Translations under genes and position numbers: made by a program | Assembly (NCBI GenBank): GCA_963921795.1 | Contig: OY997656.1 | Location: forward strand, 57,526,722 to 57,590,721 | From: Nannobrachium achirus | Taxonomy: Eukaryota; Chordata; Actinopteri; Myctophiformes; Myctophidae | Direction: 5' to 3' | Length of the DNA stretch: 64,000 nucleotides | Shown here: piece after piece, positions 1 to 13,975 of the stretch | Numbering within the stretch: the stretch's first letter is position 1 | Layout of the letters: every line of letters begins with the position of its first letter | The notes under the pieces: model-generated | What the model was told of the DNA's origin: nothing | What the model saw: the letters and a program-made list of their open reading frames with translations, nothing else | Database searches by the model: none

Positions 1-452
1 TCATTAGGAAAAACACTTAATATGTATGACACTGATTACACTATGTGGCACTATGTATGGCACATTATGAGTCCACTAGTATTAGTGGTTCTCACATTTG
101 CAAGAACCCCCTTAACTCTGAGAGGGTACAAATGGAACCAAATGGATCTGACTGTAAGGGTCCTTTTGGTTCCATGTTGTACACTCTCAGAGTTACAGAC
201 CTGTTATGGTCATTCAGGGATATCTCTTTGTGTGTTTCTGCTAATATTATTGCCCACTCGGGGACCGTGACCGTGACTACAGACCCCATAGCCCGGGGGG
301 GACCGTAACCCTGACAACAGACCCCATAGCCCGGGGGAACTGTGACCTTAACAACAGACCCCATAGCCCGGGGGCAAAAGCTTTGATAAAGACCTTCAAC
401 AACAAACAAAGCCACCCTACCACCACCCTTACACAGCACCTGGTGCAGACAT
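1..452. other. left edge, putative LRCH intron 1
   Basis: No gene is seen here. It contains a GGAACCAAATGG hairpin (113-197) and three copies of a 36-bp repeat with core AGACCCCATAGCCCGGGGG (264-375). Confidence 0.6.
113..197. repeat. short hairpin element, GGAACCAAATGG family
   Basis: The arms TAACTCTGAGAG..GGAACCAAATGGA and their inverse complement are separated by a short loop. Related full or half copies lie at 14774-14812, 17009-17034, 19882-19942, 22908-22986 and 58284-58348. Confidence 0.7.
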
Positions 453-1209
453 TAAAGGGGAAGACCACCCATTTTCAATATTGAACTGTGTCATTAATAT
501 ACCTTAGATCAGGGGTCTTCAACAGGGGGTCCGCGACCCCCAGGGGGTCCGCAGAGGTACTGCAGGGGGTCCGCGAAATTATTGCTTAAAAAAAAAAAAA
601 AAAAAAAAAAAGATTTCAAAAAATGTTTTTTTTATTTTTATTTTTTTATTTTTACATTTATGTTAAAAAATAAATCATGATTCTATCCATTTTTAATAGC
701 TTGAATACATGATTACTATGCAATTGACAGATTCTTGATATTATTGACATTGGTTCTCAGTTAATAAGTAGTATGTTTAGAAATGGTAGTGGTACGGCCC
801 ACCCTGCTTGCTGTAACTTGTACATGTTTAAAATAAAAAATATGTCGTAGCCCCGACCCCCCCACCCTACGAGGTGGTAGGGGGTCCCTGCTCCATCTCC
901 CCATCAGTTTGGGGGTCCCCGGCCTGAAAACGTTGAAGACCCCTGCCTTAGATGAGTTGTGTGGAAATTAAAAAGAAAGTTCCCCCTCTTCTGTGTTGCC
1001 TAGAACTGGAGGATTGATTTTAGGGTTTGTATTGTAAAGTACAACTTGATGACATCACACATTGTACTTTACAATACAACCCCCAAAATCAATCTTCCAG
1101 TTCTAGGCAACACAGAAGAGGGGGTACTTTCTTTTTAATTTCCACACAACTCCTCTAAGGTATATTAATGACATAGTTCAATATTGAAAATGGGTGGTCT
1201 TCCCCTTTA
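453..1209. mobile_element. long foldback element with nested hAT MITE
   Basis: Inverted arms of about 150 bp start TAAAGGGGAAGACCACCC and end in the complement at 1209. The element is flanked by a 6-bp direct repeat AGACAT (447-452 and 1210-1215). The left arm is interrupted by the element at 510-945; removing that and one copy of its target duplication restores the arm. Confidence 0.8.
510..945. mobile_element. hAT-like MITE with perfect 8-bp TSD
   Basis: The ends are CAGGGGTCTTCAAC and GTTGAAGACCCCTG, with TSD CCTTAGAT at 502-509 and 946-953. Internally it has G-rich GGGGGTCCGCG repeats near the left end and a poly(A) run. It is the same family as 43980-44352. Confidence 0.85.
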
Positions 1210-2254
1210 AGACATCATTTATGGGACTATTTAAATAACTAATTAAATAACTAAAGGGGAGACATGGCAGGTGAAAACATGTAAAAAATCAAAATGTAAA
1301 AAAATGAGATTTTTTACTATTTTGCTTCCTAAACATGCCTTCTTTCAAACAAATGCAAAATTAACGTTCAAAATATACATATAGATGTTCATTTCATATG
1401 TGAAAGTGCCGAGTTAACAGCATTTGTTTTCATACATATTTTACAAAATATAGATATATATAGACAATAAAAAATAAATAAAAGATGAATCAAAGAAACA
1501 TGGCCTCCTCACGTATTAGGAGGGCAGTATGAGTCACCAGAACCGAGGACAGGTGTTTTTGATGAATCTAACATGATTAAAATGGAGTTTGAAGTTACAA
1601 TTGGTTTGAATAGGATGGGGGTGTGTCCAATCTTTAAAGGCCGTTTCCCAAAATGTGTTTTTCCTCATACTTAGGTACATAAATCTCCACTTCAGTTGCA
1701 CCCACATACACCAAACCTTCCAGTTGTATTCTTATCTATATCCTGAAGATATGTACAGAGGGGTTTGTTGATATATCATTCATAGTCTGATTTACATCAC
1801 ATTATATCACAAAAAACATGGCGAAAATGGTTTTTTTATGACTGTTGACACTATTTTATGATTTATGGAGTGATAAAAAGAGATATCCAAAATCCCCTCT
1901 GTAATTTTTTTTGTCTCTAATATGTTAAGAAAGGGAAACAATAATTTTGAACCTGGCATTATCCAATCTTCAGATTTATGTACCTAAAAAGTATGCAAAT
2001 TAGGCTTTATTAGCGCATATAATGCCTCATTTGCATATCTGAACATATAATTTCAGAAAACTTGTAATTCAAAAAATCTTAGTCTTGATGTAAGTAATCA
2101 ACTGGAAAAGTTTCATAGTTGTATAAGCTATTAGTTATTTTTTTTACCCTATTCACCTGTAGTGTCTCGCCTTGCAAACCCTTAATTAACTGAGACGATC
2201 TGATATGGTTACACAGTTGCCACACCAAAAGATGAATGCAATATCACTTTTTTC
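1210..2254. other. non-coding, mostly unclassified repeat-like AT-rich DNA
   Basis: No ORF or gene is seen. The stretch around 1501-1545 (TACGT..GGAGGGCAGTATGAGTC) recurs inverted near 36895-36940, so this is part of a dispersed element I cannot delimit. Confidence 0.5.
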
Positions 2255-2490
2255 AAGATTTGGTTTGAAAATAGCAGATCTACAATCTTGTAGATCAGCT
2301 ATTTTCAAATAGCCGATGTATATCTATCAACCAGGTTTGCCAGATTTTGCAAGAAAAATAAGCAACCCGGTCTATATGAAAACAAGCATAAGGAAAGGAC
2401 TATTAGGCCAAATGAGAACTTATACATCGCCTATTTGAAAATCATCTGATCTACAAGCTTGTAGATCTGCTATTTTCAAACCAAATATTG
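2255..2490. mobile_element. small element with hairpin at each end
   Basis: Two hairpins (2264-2309 and 2433-2482) with arms AGATCTACAA flank about 120 bp. The outer parts TTTGGTTTGAAAATAGCAG and its complement are inverted, giving a TIR-with-hairpin structure like that of the piggyBac-like family. Confidence 0.6.
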
Positions 2491-2847
2491 AAAAAAGAAG
2501 AGTAAAAAAAAAAGAAAAAAGTGGAATAACCTTTTGAAATAATTCAACAAAAACCAGAGGTGTCAGAAGGAGGTCCGCAGCGAACATGCATATTAATGTG
2601 GAATTTCTTAACATGAAAATATTTGAGAACCACAGTTTCCATACATTTCTTTTTCCATAAATCAATGTCACACTTACAAAGAGTCACATTAAAAGTAGCA
2701 AAAACAGATTTTTATGAATAATTGAACCAATATAAACGTCTTTTAAACAAGAGCGTGTGACTGAATAATGACTACATTGGGATGATTGGAACACAGGCTG
2801 TTTAATCCACGTCCTGAAATTAAGGTTTAGAGACATTCTGTAGGCCA

Positions 2848-4390
2848 GGGGTCTGCACTATGGGGTCCTCAGAGTTACTACAGGGGGTCCTCCAATTCGT
2901 TGCGTGATAGGAACATTATTTTTTCTACACCATCCGCTTGAATCCTAGTATAGCTATTCTGTGTGGATCATTAGCAAAGAATAGCCGATCTACAAGGTCA
3001 CAAGTTAACGCCTCGCGCTGCGTAAATCAGCTATTCTTGGCAAAGCGGTCTGGTACAGAGTGTCTGGTACAGAGTGAAAAGAAAAGCAGACTAAGTATTG
3101 ACGGTATCAAGTCGTTCAATGTCTAAAAATACACTTTAAACCAACAACCTACACTGATGATATTGCCGTCAAACAAGTCTAATGTCTTATTCACATACAG
3201 AAAAGCCAAGCTAATGGTTTGCTTGGTAATTCAATGTATTCTCTATGCAAAACATCTTTCAAAATTTCCAAGCTAGTAAAAAAAGCTTGGAAATTTGTAA
3301 AGCTGGATTGCATAGAACAGTGAAGTCATGACGTGACTCGCACATCCCCTGGTTCCACAGAAGTAATTCTCTATGGAGAATAACATTGGGTCATCTTAAA
3401 TCGTCGAGGTGGCTCTGTGTGGTTTATGATAGTCAGTCACTCATAAGTGATAAAGCCTGTTTCTAGCGAAAATGTAACTAATTCGGTGACAGTAACATTA
3501 GCGTTTTCTCACCATCAGTTGATTCTTCATATATCCATATGAGTCAAACCGCGGAGATCATTGGTTTATGTTTGGAACACAGTTCTTATATGACGCCATA
3601 TGAAAAAGGTCAATGGGAATTCACAATGGGGGAAGAAAACCGCAAACCAGGTAGGATGGGTAAATGACGTCACACTTCACAACTCTAGAGAATACATTTA
3701 ATTACCAAGCAAACCATTAGCTTGGCTTCTCTCAGTGTGAATGCAGCATAAGCTGTCTCAGAAATCTATGAAAATGTTTAAATCTGCAACACAATTTCAT
3801 ACAATACGTAGTGCTGCGAATCTTTGGGTATCCCACGATTCGATTCAGAATACATTCTTGGGGTCACGATTCACAATTATTATTTTTTTGATTCTTTCAA
3901 ATCCAAACGATTTGAATTCAGAAACGATTAGTTTCCGATTTAAAAACAATTCTCGATTCAAAACGATTCTCTGTTCAATTCATATATCAGGATCTACTCC
4001 AGTCTGCTGGCATGAAAGCAGAGTACATTTACGTAGCTTAAAGGTTTTATCAACTTATTGCAATAATGTAAACAAACAAAGGTAAATCCAAGACAACATG
4101 TCTGATTTATTCATGCTTGTACACATTCTTTTAACTTGTACAAACACAACATAATATCTACTAAATTATCGTAATAAAAAAATCATAATAAAAATCATAG
4201 AAATCATAATATCTAATAAATCATATCTAATAATAAGAAATGATTTTTGGAAAATGAGAATCGATTCTGAATCTTACCATGTTAGAAACAATTTTTTTCC
4301 TGCACCCCTAACAATACATAGTGGGGGTCCCCTGCTCCATATCTCTCTCAGCGAAGGGGTCCCTGGCCTGAAACCGTTGAGGACCCCTGC
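2848..4390. mobile_element. hAT-like element of the CAGGGGTCT family, with nested insertions
   Basis: It starts CAGGGGTCTGCAC and ends GTTGAGGACCCCTG, with GGGGGTCC motifs at both ends as in 510-945. The interior holds a hairpin (about 2971-3040), a TIR element (3189-3745) and a GATTCGATTC-rich element with a CCTGCACCCCTA end (about 3813-4312). Boundaries of the inner units are approximate. Confidence 0.55.
3189..3745. mobile_element. TIR element, ~555 bp
   Basis: Inverted repeats of about 55 bp contain AAGCCAAGCTAATGGTTTGC at the left and the complement at the right. It has no coding capacity. The superfamily is not assigned. Confidence 0.65.
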
Positions 4391-4566
4391 TCAGTAGGCC
4401 ACAGGGTTTCCACACGACATCCACCATAGGTTATTCTAACCCTATGTTTTATACATTGCCAACAGCAGCAGCACAGCTCCCAGTGAGCTGAATTCACAAT
4501 GAGAAATGTGTGACATGTTGGGAGAACACCGTTCTACTCTCACTGTATGTGACAGCACAGTGACAC

Positions 4567-4567
<1 letters not shown>

Positions 4568-4651
<84 letters not shown>
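4568..4651. repeat. (GT)n microsatellite
   Basis: An uninterrupted GT tract of about 84 bp. The following 550 bp (4652-5202) hold no gene; GGAGGTTTA repeats lie at about 5030-5060. Confidence 0.97.
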
Positions 4652-4652
<1 letters not shown>

Positions 4653-5198
4653 AGTAACTAGGAGTTGCCATTGTTACCATAGACATAGAAAGGTAGGGCA
4701 TTAACCAAAAAGTCGACACCAGGGAAAGTCGAAAGTAAAATAAAATAAAAATCCTAGGATTATTATTATCCAATGATGCTGGTTGCAGTGGAATCTATAA
4801 TATTAACATCAAAACAAAAGCCTTACTAAGGGAGAAAGGATCGCTTTAGGGTATTCTATGAAGTCATGACTTCATCAAACAATAAAGTCTATTTCAACTC
4901 AACTTTCTACTGAGTCGAGTCGACTTGCGAAAATCACAAGTCGTAAATGCCCTAATAGACGCCTCCTCCGACTCAATAGCACTGATTAACCAAATACATT
5001 TTGGAAAAAAGTTGAACAACGGAGACAGGAGGTTTAGGAGGTTTAGGAGGTTTAGGAGGTTTGTGCGTCCGACAGCATAGCAACGATAATGTTTTATAAA
5101 AGGAGGAAACCAGCAGGCTGCACCATCCCCCATTTAAAGTGAACTCTAAATGAGAGAGTGAGATGCTTGGAGAATATTACACACTTTTCACAGAATGT

Positions 5199-5514
<316 letters not shown>

Positions 5515-6470
5515 TGTTCCACAATACTGACCTGAAACGGTATACCGAACCGAATTTCTGATTTGTTTGGGGTGTGGCCACATAAAAACATAATTTTAAC
5601 TCTTTCTGTTCTCTTTTTTGGAGAAAATCTTCCTCCTAGTATAATCATAATAACTGATTATCATGTTTTAGGGGGGAAACAAATGATTGCACCCCATCTT
5701 TAAAATTAACTGTACATTTTGGATTCTTCATTTTTTTACTGTACCGAAACCATGAGCCAAAAAACGAGATACGAACCGAACCGTGGGCTGACTGCACCCC
5801 TAGTGCGTGTGTGTGCGTAACCATGCTTGTAAGGGCCACATGTCCTCAGGTCCTCAGAAGTATAGAACAATCTATAGGTTAATTCTCCTGATCCTCACAT
5901 AAGAAATGATTGCTCTTTTATGCTTCACAGGGGAGTTCTAGGATTATAATTAGGAGCAGATTATTGGGATTAGGATCAGGTTTACAGACAATCAGAGGTT
6001 ATAGGTTTAGATCAGGATCAGGATTACACATTTAGAGGATTAGATTAAGGTTAGGATCAGGATTACTGGTTTAGATTAAGTTTATAGAGATGTATACTGA
6101 TAGGTAATTGAATTTATAACATTGGCCTACCTGCTGTTAGTTTACACATTGATGCGTGTGTAACAATAAAGCCCAAAGGACCATTAAAGCAGCAAATGGT
6201 GCATGTTGTTATCATTTCCTACGCCATTGTTCAAAGCTGAGAAGTGCGAGACACCGCCATGAAAATCAACCAATCAAAACACGGCACCGACACACCACAC
6301 TGTCAAACCCCATCTTCTGAGTAGGGTCGTTCAGTGCGTGCACTCAGCACACCAGTGCGCCGCGCACTGGATTTCCGAACGACAACGCACCAAGTGCACC
6401 GAATAAACGAACGACAGTGAACAAAGTGCACATTTCCGAACGCACCCATTATTTCTGAGCCATCCTCTGA
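5515..6470. other. non-coding stretch
   Basis: No gene is recognised. GGATTA/AGGATCAGG-type short degenerate repeats occur at about 5940-6080, and GC-rich unique sequence at 6330-6440. Confidence 0.5.
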
Positions 6471-6628
6471 GACATGATTGACAGCATGTGGACATGATTG
6501 ACAGCACGTGGACATGATTGACAGCGCGTGGACATGATTGACAGCGTGTGGACATGATTGACAGCGTGTGGACATGATTGACAACGTGTGGACATGATTG
6601 ACAACGTGTGGACATGATTGACAGCGCG
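6471..6628. repeat. 20-bp minisatellite, ~8 copies
   Basis: The unit is GACATGATTGACAGCGTGTG with point variants. It is purely tandem with no spacers. Confidence 0.95.
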
Positions 6629-7301
6629 TCACAGTGATCAATGAGGACCCATGATGGGATAAAATGTTGAGAAATAAGGTGTAACGTTCCTTTAACAGAA
6701 GGCCGCCGCCTCCTCTCCATCACGGCCTTTAACGGGTCGATGTGATTGGTCCATAAATCACACTAACCCCTCCCCCTGCGTGAGCCACAGGGGGGGTCGG
6801 ACCTCATTAGCATAGAGAGTGGGAGCGGGGGGGAGGGGGGGGGGGGGTGTTGATTGTAGCGTTGTGTTAAAAATAGACCCACACCACCACTACTATAGCA
6901 TGTGTAACCTCATTCCTGGCCTATTTAAACCATATACTTTAGCTATTGAAAAAAATATCAGATATACAAGCTCACAGTGCGGCACCGAGTGCCACGCCTC
7001 ACATTATTAGGACAGATCGTAAATAACTTTTATACTTGGCGTTTGACCAAACCCCAGCATCCCTATTCTGGGAGGAAGAATTCACCAAAAATAGCCAATC
7101 TACAAGCTCACACCACCTCACAACGGGATGCGTTGAGAGCTTGTAGATCTTCTGTTATTGGTGAGGAGACTTGGAGCTATATTTTCGTCCATGCCAAGCT
7201 CAAGACATGTCGCTTCGCGCCGTGTTTCGAGCTTGTAGATCTGCTAATTTTAATGCTTGAGTATGATGCTGTAATGTGATCAAGAAGGAGGTTAATTTAT
7301 G
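6629..7301. other. non-coding; diverged hairpin arms
   Basis: A G-run lies near 6825-6850. Hairpin-family arms (GATCTACAAGCTC and GAGCTTGTAGATC) occur at about 6958-6990, 7088-7150 and 7215-7245. No gene is recognised. Confidence 0.5.
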
Positions 7302-7665
7302 CAGGCATTGACACTAAGGCTTGCCCACCTGCCCACCGGCAGGTAAATAAAACGTTCGGGCAAGTGAAGTTGGCTTTCAGGTTGCCCGACTGGGCAAGTG
7401 CTCATTTGAGAGTGGACTACAAACACAAGACAAGATATCTGTCTAAACACTTGAAAGTGGCTTCACACTCTTATAAGTGTGAAAACATATCTAGGTATTT
7501 GGTATTTAGATTTGGAGGTATTGACTTATGACATTAAAATCTTACATATCATTTTATAATGGACGATTTACTTTGTGGGCAAGTGGGCATGACCTTTGGG
7601 CAAGTAGAAATGACCTGTACTTGCCCGACGGGCAAGTGCCTCTTAGACCTTAGAGTCAACCCCTG
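7302..7665. mobile_element. hAT-like MITE, GGCAAGTG-rich family, copy 1
   Basis: The ends CAGGCATTGACACTAAGGC and its near-complement ...AGTCAACCCCTG are inverted. A 7-bp direct repeat ATTTATG flanks it. Internal GGGCAAGTG motifs occur at both ends. Copy 2 is at 19067-19597. Confidence 0.75.
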
Positions 7666-8611
7666 ATTTATGAGAAAAATAGGTTTCTGCCAGACAGTAA
7701 GAATAAGGTCATTTTGTAGTGAGAGCTGAGTAGAGGTGTGGTTTCTCCTCCCAGGGTTCTAAGTGCAGCCGACACCAACAATAAGTCACATTGACCCACT
7801 TCCTTACTTAATGTGGTGCAATCAAACAATGCTGCTGCTATAGCCTGCTCTCCTCTCAACTACCAGTGAGAGACAACCTTCTATAGTCTTCATGTTTCCA
7901 GGCCAAGGACCCCTTAGTGGAGAGAGAGATGAAGCAGGGACCCCACAACCCATAGATACCAAAGAGTCCAAATCAGCGATAAACAGCGATCATACTTTTA
8001 ATTGTTTCATAATGATTAAAGCTAATTACATTTCCGGGATCTACGGGCAAAGCAGGGCGGTACAGTGGGAATTCTGTCACACAAAGATTTGGAGGACCCC
8101 CTGTAGTAAGTCTGAGGACCCCCTGTCGAAGACCCCTGTTGTATAGCCTTCTCTCCTCTCAACTAGCAGTGAGAGACAACCAGAGCTCAGGAAGCTCCCT
8201 GCTGTATGTTGTATAAATCCTTACATTATTTATTACAACGCTCATATTCTTATACTGGCGGAGCAGGCGGACATGATCTGAGAAAAGAGGATCTTTATGT
8301 ATGTTTATGTATGTTTACTGTATGTATGTTGTATAACTCCTTACATTATTTATTACAGCTCTTATACCATACATGGCGGACATGATCTGAGAAAAGATGA
8401 GAAGAAGAAACCACTGAAGAAGAAAAGGGCAGAATGTGCAACATCAATACAATATACACACGACAAGAAGAATATCACTTTTTTAAATGGGATAGATTTC
8501 TATTGATTACTCATCCCATGGAGAGTTTTGAATAGCATTCCTAAGACAATAATTTGAGGTATCTCTAAATAGGGAACCAATACTGGTCAAAACTGTCCCT
8601 TTAGGGCTTTT
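7666..8611. other. non-coding stretch with repeat remnants
   Basis: Two partial repeats share CAACTANCAGTGAGAGACAAC (about 7858 and 8160), and TTGTATAA..TTATTTATTACA recurs at about 8209 and 8328. No gene is recognised. Confidence 0.45.
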
Positions 8612-9239
8612 TTAACCCATTTAGGCCTGAACACATTATGACGCAATATTTTATGCTTTAAATATAAAAAAATAGCCGATATACAAGCTCGCAGCGCGGC
8701 ACTCGGTGCCGCGCTGCGAGCTTGTATATCGGCTATTTTTTAGGCTATTTTTGTAGATCTGCTATTTTTGAAAAATCGTGAAAAATACAATTTTGACCCG
8801 ATTCTATAAGTGTCTTCTGAATCCTTCTAAGATTTTTGGAAAAAACCTATGTTTCTATGTCAGCAATCTGGCCAGCCATCGTCAAAGAAAAGGTCCTTTT
8901 CACTTCAACTGGAGCTCAGTTAGTCTGTTCTTGAGAAACTACTATGTCAGTGGTGCTCAAACCTTTTCATGTGAAGGACACCCAAAATGATATGTATTTG
9001 GCCACGGACCCCCATTTCAAAATATCTAGTTCCAGGGACCACCCAGAAGCAAAATTTGAGTTACAAACGTTCACTTTGAAAATACATATATTCAAAGATT
9101 TGCACACATTTTCACGACTTTTTCAAAAATAGCACATCTACAAGCTCGCAGCGCGGCACTCGGTGCCGCGCTGTGAGCTTGTATATCTGCTATTTTTTAA
9201 TAGTTAAGCATCCACAAATTTTAGGCCTAAATGGGGTAA
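8612..9239. mobile_element. piggyBac-like MITE with hairpin TIRs
   Basis: It begins TTAACCCATTTAGGCCT and ends in a diverged AGGCCTAAATGGGGTAA. Hairpins lie at 8666-8741 and 9125-9197. The central segment (CTTCTAAGATTTTTGG..., TGAGAACC-like) is shared with 18183-18699, 48066-48646 and 56209-56801. Confidence 0.8.
8666..8741. repeat. perfect 76-bp hairpin
   Basis: The arms AAAAAATAGCCGATATACAA...GCGCGGCAC are exactly mirrored around a TCG loop. It is a clear example of the recurrent hairpin, subfamily with loop GGCACTCGGTGCC. Confidence 0.95.
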
Positions 9240-9663
9240 ACTTCTTATTTTGTTATTTTGCTTCATGCAGTGCTAAGGCCATTCTGTAGTTGTGTCAATG
9301 ACGATACAGCTCTACTGTACATAATTGTCCAAGTGGGGTGTAAACCTAGCAGGTCCACACGCTGGAAGTGATGCTTTTGTGTGACACTGTGCACACTGCG
9401 AGCTTGTAGATCTGCTATTTTTGAAAAATCGCAAAAATTGGAATTTTGACCCAATTTTTACCCGATCATGTCACAGACCCCTAGAATTATATGTATTTGG
9501 CCTGCAACCCCGTCTCAAAATATGTTGTCTCAGGGACCCCCCCCAGAAGCAAATATTTGAGTTACAAATGCTCGCTTTAAAAAATTGATATTCAAGGATT
9601 TGCACACATTTTCATATTTTTCAATAGTTAAAGCATTCAATAATTGTAGGCCTTAAACAATAA
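9240..9663. other. piggyBac-MITE fragment
   Basis: 9395-9430 has one hairpin arm, and 9440-9610 matches the MITE centre in the same order. No gene is seen. Confidence 0.55.
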
Positions 9664-9743
9664 ACAGACAGGCAGGCAGGCAGACAGACAGGCAGGCAGG
9701 CAGACAGACAGGCAGGCAGACAGACAGACAGGCAGACAGACAT

Positions 9744-9782
<39 letters not shown>

Positions 9783-9808
9783 GTTACACAGACAGACAGG
9801 CAGGCTAC
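9664..9808. repeat. (GACA/GGCA)n microsatellite
   Basis: Mixed GACA and GGCA tetranucleotides. Confidence 0.95.
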
Positions 9809-10106
9809 AAACAAAGCCTTATCTCCAACAGCTCATGGTGCAGTACAGTGGTTGTGTTGTTGTCATCTGTCACCAACTGGCTTTTTGTTCCTGAGAACTA
9901 CACATCAACCGCTGACCAGTGTTGCCAGGTTTTGCTCGAGAAACAAGCACTCCAGGTCAATGAAAACAGGCCCGGAGGAGGAAGCGACTAACATAACAAT
10001 ATAATATAACATGAGCACTTTGAAACCTGCTTAGAGCTGGAAAGAATCTGTGGGAATTTAGGTTCTAACCACTTTAACACTTATTTTATTTTATTTCATA
10101 GCTTTT

Positions 10107-10500
10107 CAAAAATAGCAGATCTGCAAGCTCATAGTGTGGAGTGCTGCGCTATGAGCTTGTAGATATGCTATTTTCTTTTTAAATTGTGTTTTTTTTTTGC
10201 AAATCTTTGAATATATGCATTTTTAAAGAGAACATTCTCACTTAAATTTTGCTTCCATGGGGGTCCCTGCCTGGAACTAAATAATTTGAGATGAGGGTCC
10301 GTGACCAAATACATACCATTCTGGTATGTATTTGGTATAGAAGTGTGAGCACCACTGACATAGAAACATAAGACTTTAAGAAACCTGTTTAGGATTTAGG
10401 CGGCATTTATAGAATCGGGTCAATATATGTTTGGTTGTGCTCTGAAAATAGACGATCTACTTTACATGCCCACTGTGAGCTTGTAGATCGGCTGTTTTCA
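10107..10500. repeat. two hairpins flanking MITE-centre sequence
   Basis: Hairpins at 10107-10175 and 10444-10499 enclose sequence similar to the piggyBac-like MITE centre (AACTAAATAATTTGAGATG). TTAA ends are not preserved, so this is a degraded copy. 9809-10106 shows nothing recognisable. Confidence 0.55.
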
Positions 10501-10764
10501 GCATCCAACCAAGTGTAAAATCTGCCATCACGACACCATCAAGGAAATAAACCTCAGGGCGACTTGCGACCTCCAGCTAAAGGGCCAGGTCGCATCTGAC
10601 AGCATACCCTTTTATGCCCATACATGGAGATCCCTGTCTGTAGATCCAGCCATTCGTGTGGCATTTGACCGATGTGGCCTCCATATATGGGCATTCCCAT
10701 ATGAAGTCCTGTTAGATATGGGCTTAATATTGCGATGTGACGCGTTGTGAGATTGTAGATCATC

Positions 10765-11047
10765 TACAGTATTTTCTGGACTATAAGGCGCACCTGACTA
10801 TAAGGCGCACTGTCAATGAATGGTCTATTTTCAAACTGTTTTCATATATAAGGCGCACCTGACTATAAGGCGCACATAATAGACGCTACCGCTGCGTTAT
10901 GCATCCAACAGATGGAGCTGTGCTAAAGGGAATGTCAATGTCAATGAATGATCCATATATAAGGCGCACTGGACTATAAGGCGCACTGTAGTTTTTTGAA
11001 AAAATTAAAGGCTTTTAAGTGCGCCTTATAGTCCGGAAAATACGGTA
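10765..11047. mobile_element. TIR element with CTATAAGGCGCAC repeats
   Basis: The left end ACAGTATTTTCTGGACTATA and the right end TATAGTCCGGAAAATACGGT are inverted. GACTATAAGGCGCAC occurs five times near the ends. It is non-coding. Confidence 0.75.
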
Positions 11048-11954
<907 letters not shown>

Positions 11955-12084
11955 TCCCACAACAGAGAGTCATGGACCCAGCGGTTCAGAGGGTGATGGC
12001 AGGTTTGCAGGCTGTTAGTGTCAGTAACATGTAAATCAATCAACACATTAACGCCATTCATTCATTCTTTCAACAGCTTCTCGT

Positions 12085-12345
12085 TTAGCACAGTGGTTCT
12101 CAACCTGTGGGTCGGCACCCCCAGGTACCGACCCACAAATGTTTAGCTAAATGTTAACATTGTTTTCTCACTCAACAGTAAACAAACCAAAGTAAAGCAC
12201 ATTTATAAAGTGATAAAGTGAAAGTTAAGGATTTTTTAAATACATGTAAAATGACAAATTAAACATACAATAGCAGATCTACATGCTCACAAGGCGTTGT
12301 GAGCATGTAGATCTGCTATTTCCACAATAGAACGGTGCTATACAA
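12085..12345. mobile_element. partial CAGTGGTTCTCAACC element with hairpin
   Basis: It begins CAGTGGTTCTCAACC (hAT-type end). The centre AAATTAAACAT..TAGCAGATCTACATG, with a hairpin at 12270-12321, matches 26000-26220, 43640-43860 and 46202-46632. The right end was not found. Confidence 0.55.
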
Positions 12346-12859
12346 AATGTAATGCCTCAACTAACCATTCTGTGCCCCAGAAAGTAACGGATTATAATGT
12401 CCAGAGTGCCTCTGACTGGCTCCATTAACGGCCAGTATCTTATTTTGAAGGACAGAAGTCCATAGCGTTAACACTTCCGGTCTGACGTCATCGCGCCATG
12501 ACGTCATGATGCTCGTCGTACACGTGGTGTTGTGCAATGGCGGACCGTTGCTTTTCAACATGTGTATTATTAGCGATCATCTATTGCCATCCTCCCACTT
12601 GAAAGAGTTGTTTTGAGATAATGGACATTAAAGATGAGATCCCCCGTCTGCCTCAATGTTATGGGATTACTATTTTGTGCTCGTGGATCCGTGATGATCA
12701 TAAATCAGCGAGGGAGATCGGCTCGGGACCATCAGCCATTGTATCCGGTAATATAACCGCCGTTACAGTAATATATTACTTTTCGCGAGATACTTGGGAT
12801 CGGCACTCAGGGTACTCGAGTACTTTTCGCGAGTATACTCGGGATTGGCACTAAATCGG
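12346..12859. other. non-coding stretch
   Basis: No gene or convincing repeat boundary is seen. A tandem motif TTTTCGCGAGNATACT occurs twice at about 12780-12840. Confidence 0.4.
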
Positions 12860-13180
12860 TTAAAGGAGTAGTTTAACCCCAAAACTACTTTTCTTCTATT
12901 GATTACTCATACCATGGAGACTTGAGTTCAATAATACTTTTTTGTATTTGTCGCATTCCTAAGACACAAATGTGATTATAGTAAATTTACCCTGATGGTT
13001 TCCCCATCCAGGGCCATGCATTTGGGTCCCCATCCGGGAATAAATGGGAGTACATTTACTATAACCACATTTTGTCTTAGGAATGCAACAAATACAAAAA
13101 AAGTATTATTGAACTCAAGTCTCCATGGCATGAGTAATCAATAGAAGAAAAGTCATTTTGGGGATGAACTACTCCTTTAA
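12860..13180. mobile_element. foldback element, ~130-bp arms
   Basis: TTAAAGGAGTAGTTTAACCC at the left and its complement at the right; the arms match almost throughout, with a loop of about 50 bp at 12996-13048. A related left end lies at 48926. Confidence 0.85.
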
Positions 13181-13775
13181 TGCTCATCAGGGTGGGGGGG
13201 TCCCTGTTAGGTATTTTGTTGTGGTTTATATAATCTTTTTATCAATTCATATTGATGACCAACTGACCACCTGACCCTGAGGCCCAGCTCGTGACTGTGC
13301 CATGCTATAATGTCATGTACAGTACCCACAAGGTCTCTGTCTGATAGAAATGAGGCCTTATCAACTGCCTGGAGCCTGTACCTAAACAATGAGAATTGTT
13401 TTGGTTTCTAAGGCTCAGCCTGGGACATCTGGTGCAGCAAGGACATCTCTTCCCCCAGGAACCTACTGTATATGGACTCTTTGTCTTGTCATTTTTGGAA
13501 ATATCCTATGAACTGTTAAAACATCATCCACTGACTGACCAAATGACCATACTTATACTCATGTCAAAACATCATTTGTCAGAGAGAGCATGAATCATTG
13601 AACCATTATTTCTGTACTGTACCTGTCTTGAATTCTCTCTCTCCATAGTAAACATTCCATTCTCACTCTGAATCACTCTCCTGTCTTATTTCTTTGTGAT
13701 GGATTATTGTATCTCATAGGGGAATAAGAAGGTGTTGTTGTTGTTGTTTACAAATCATATTTCTATCAGTCCCCA
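13181..13775. other. non-coding stretch
   Basis: No gene, hairpin or clear repeat is recognised; a short GTT run occurs at about 13732-13746. Confidence 0.4.
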
Positions 13776-13975
13776 GTTCAAATATGATTATATTTGGGGG
13801 GTCCCCAGTTCAAATATGATTACATTTGGGGGGTCCCCAGTTCAAATATGATTATATTTGGGGGGTCCCCAGTTCAAATATGATTACATTTGGGGGGTCC
13901 CCAGTTCAAATCTGATTATATTTGGGGGTCCCCAGATGGAATATGATTATTTTGGGGTCCCACCCTGTAAAGGTT
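13776..13975. repeat. 32-bp minisatellite, ~6 copies
   Basis: The unit GGGGTCCCCAGTTCAAATAT+GATTATATTTGG resembles the GGGGACCCC end region of CAGTGGTTCTC elements, from which it probably expanded. Confidence 0.9.
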
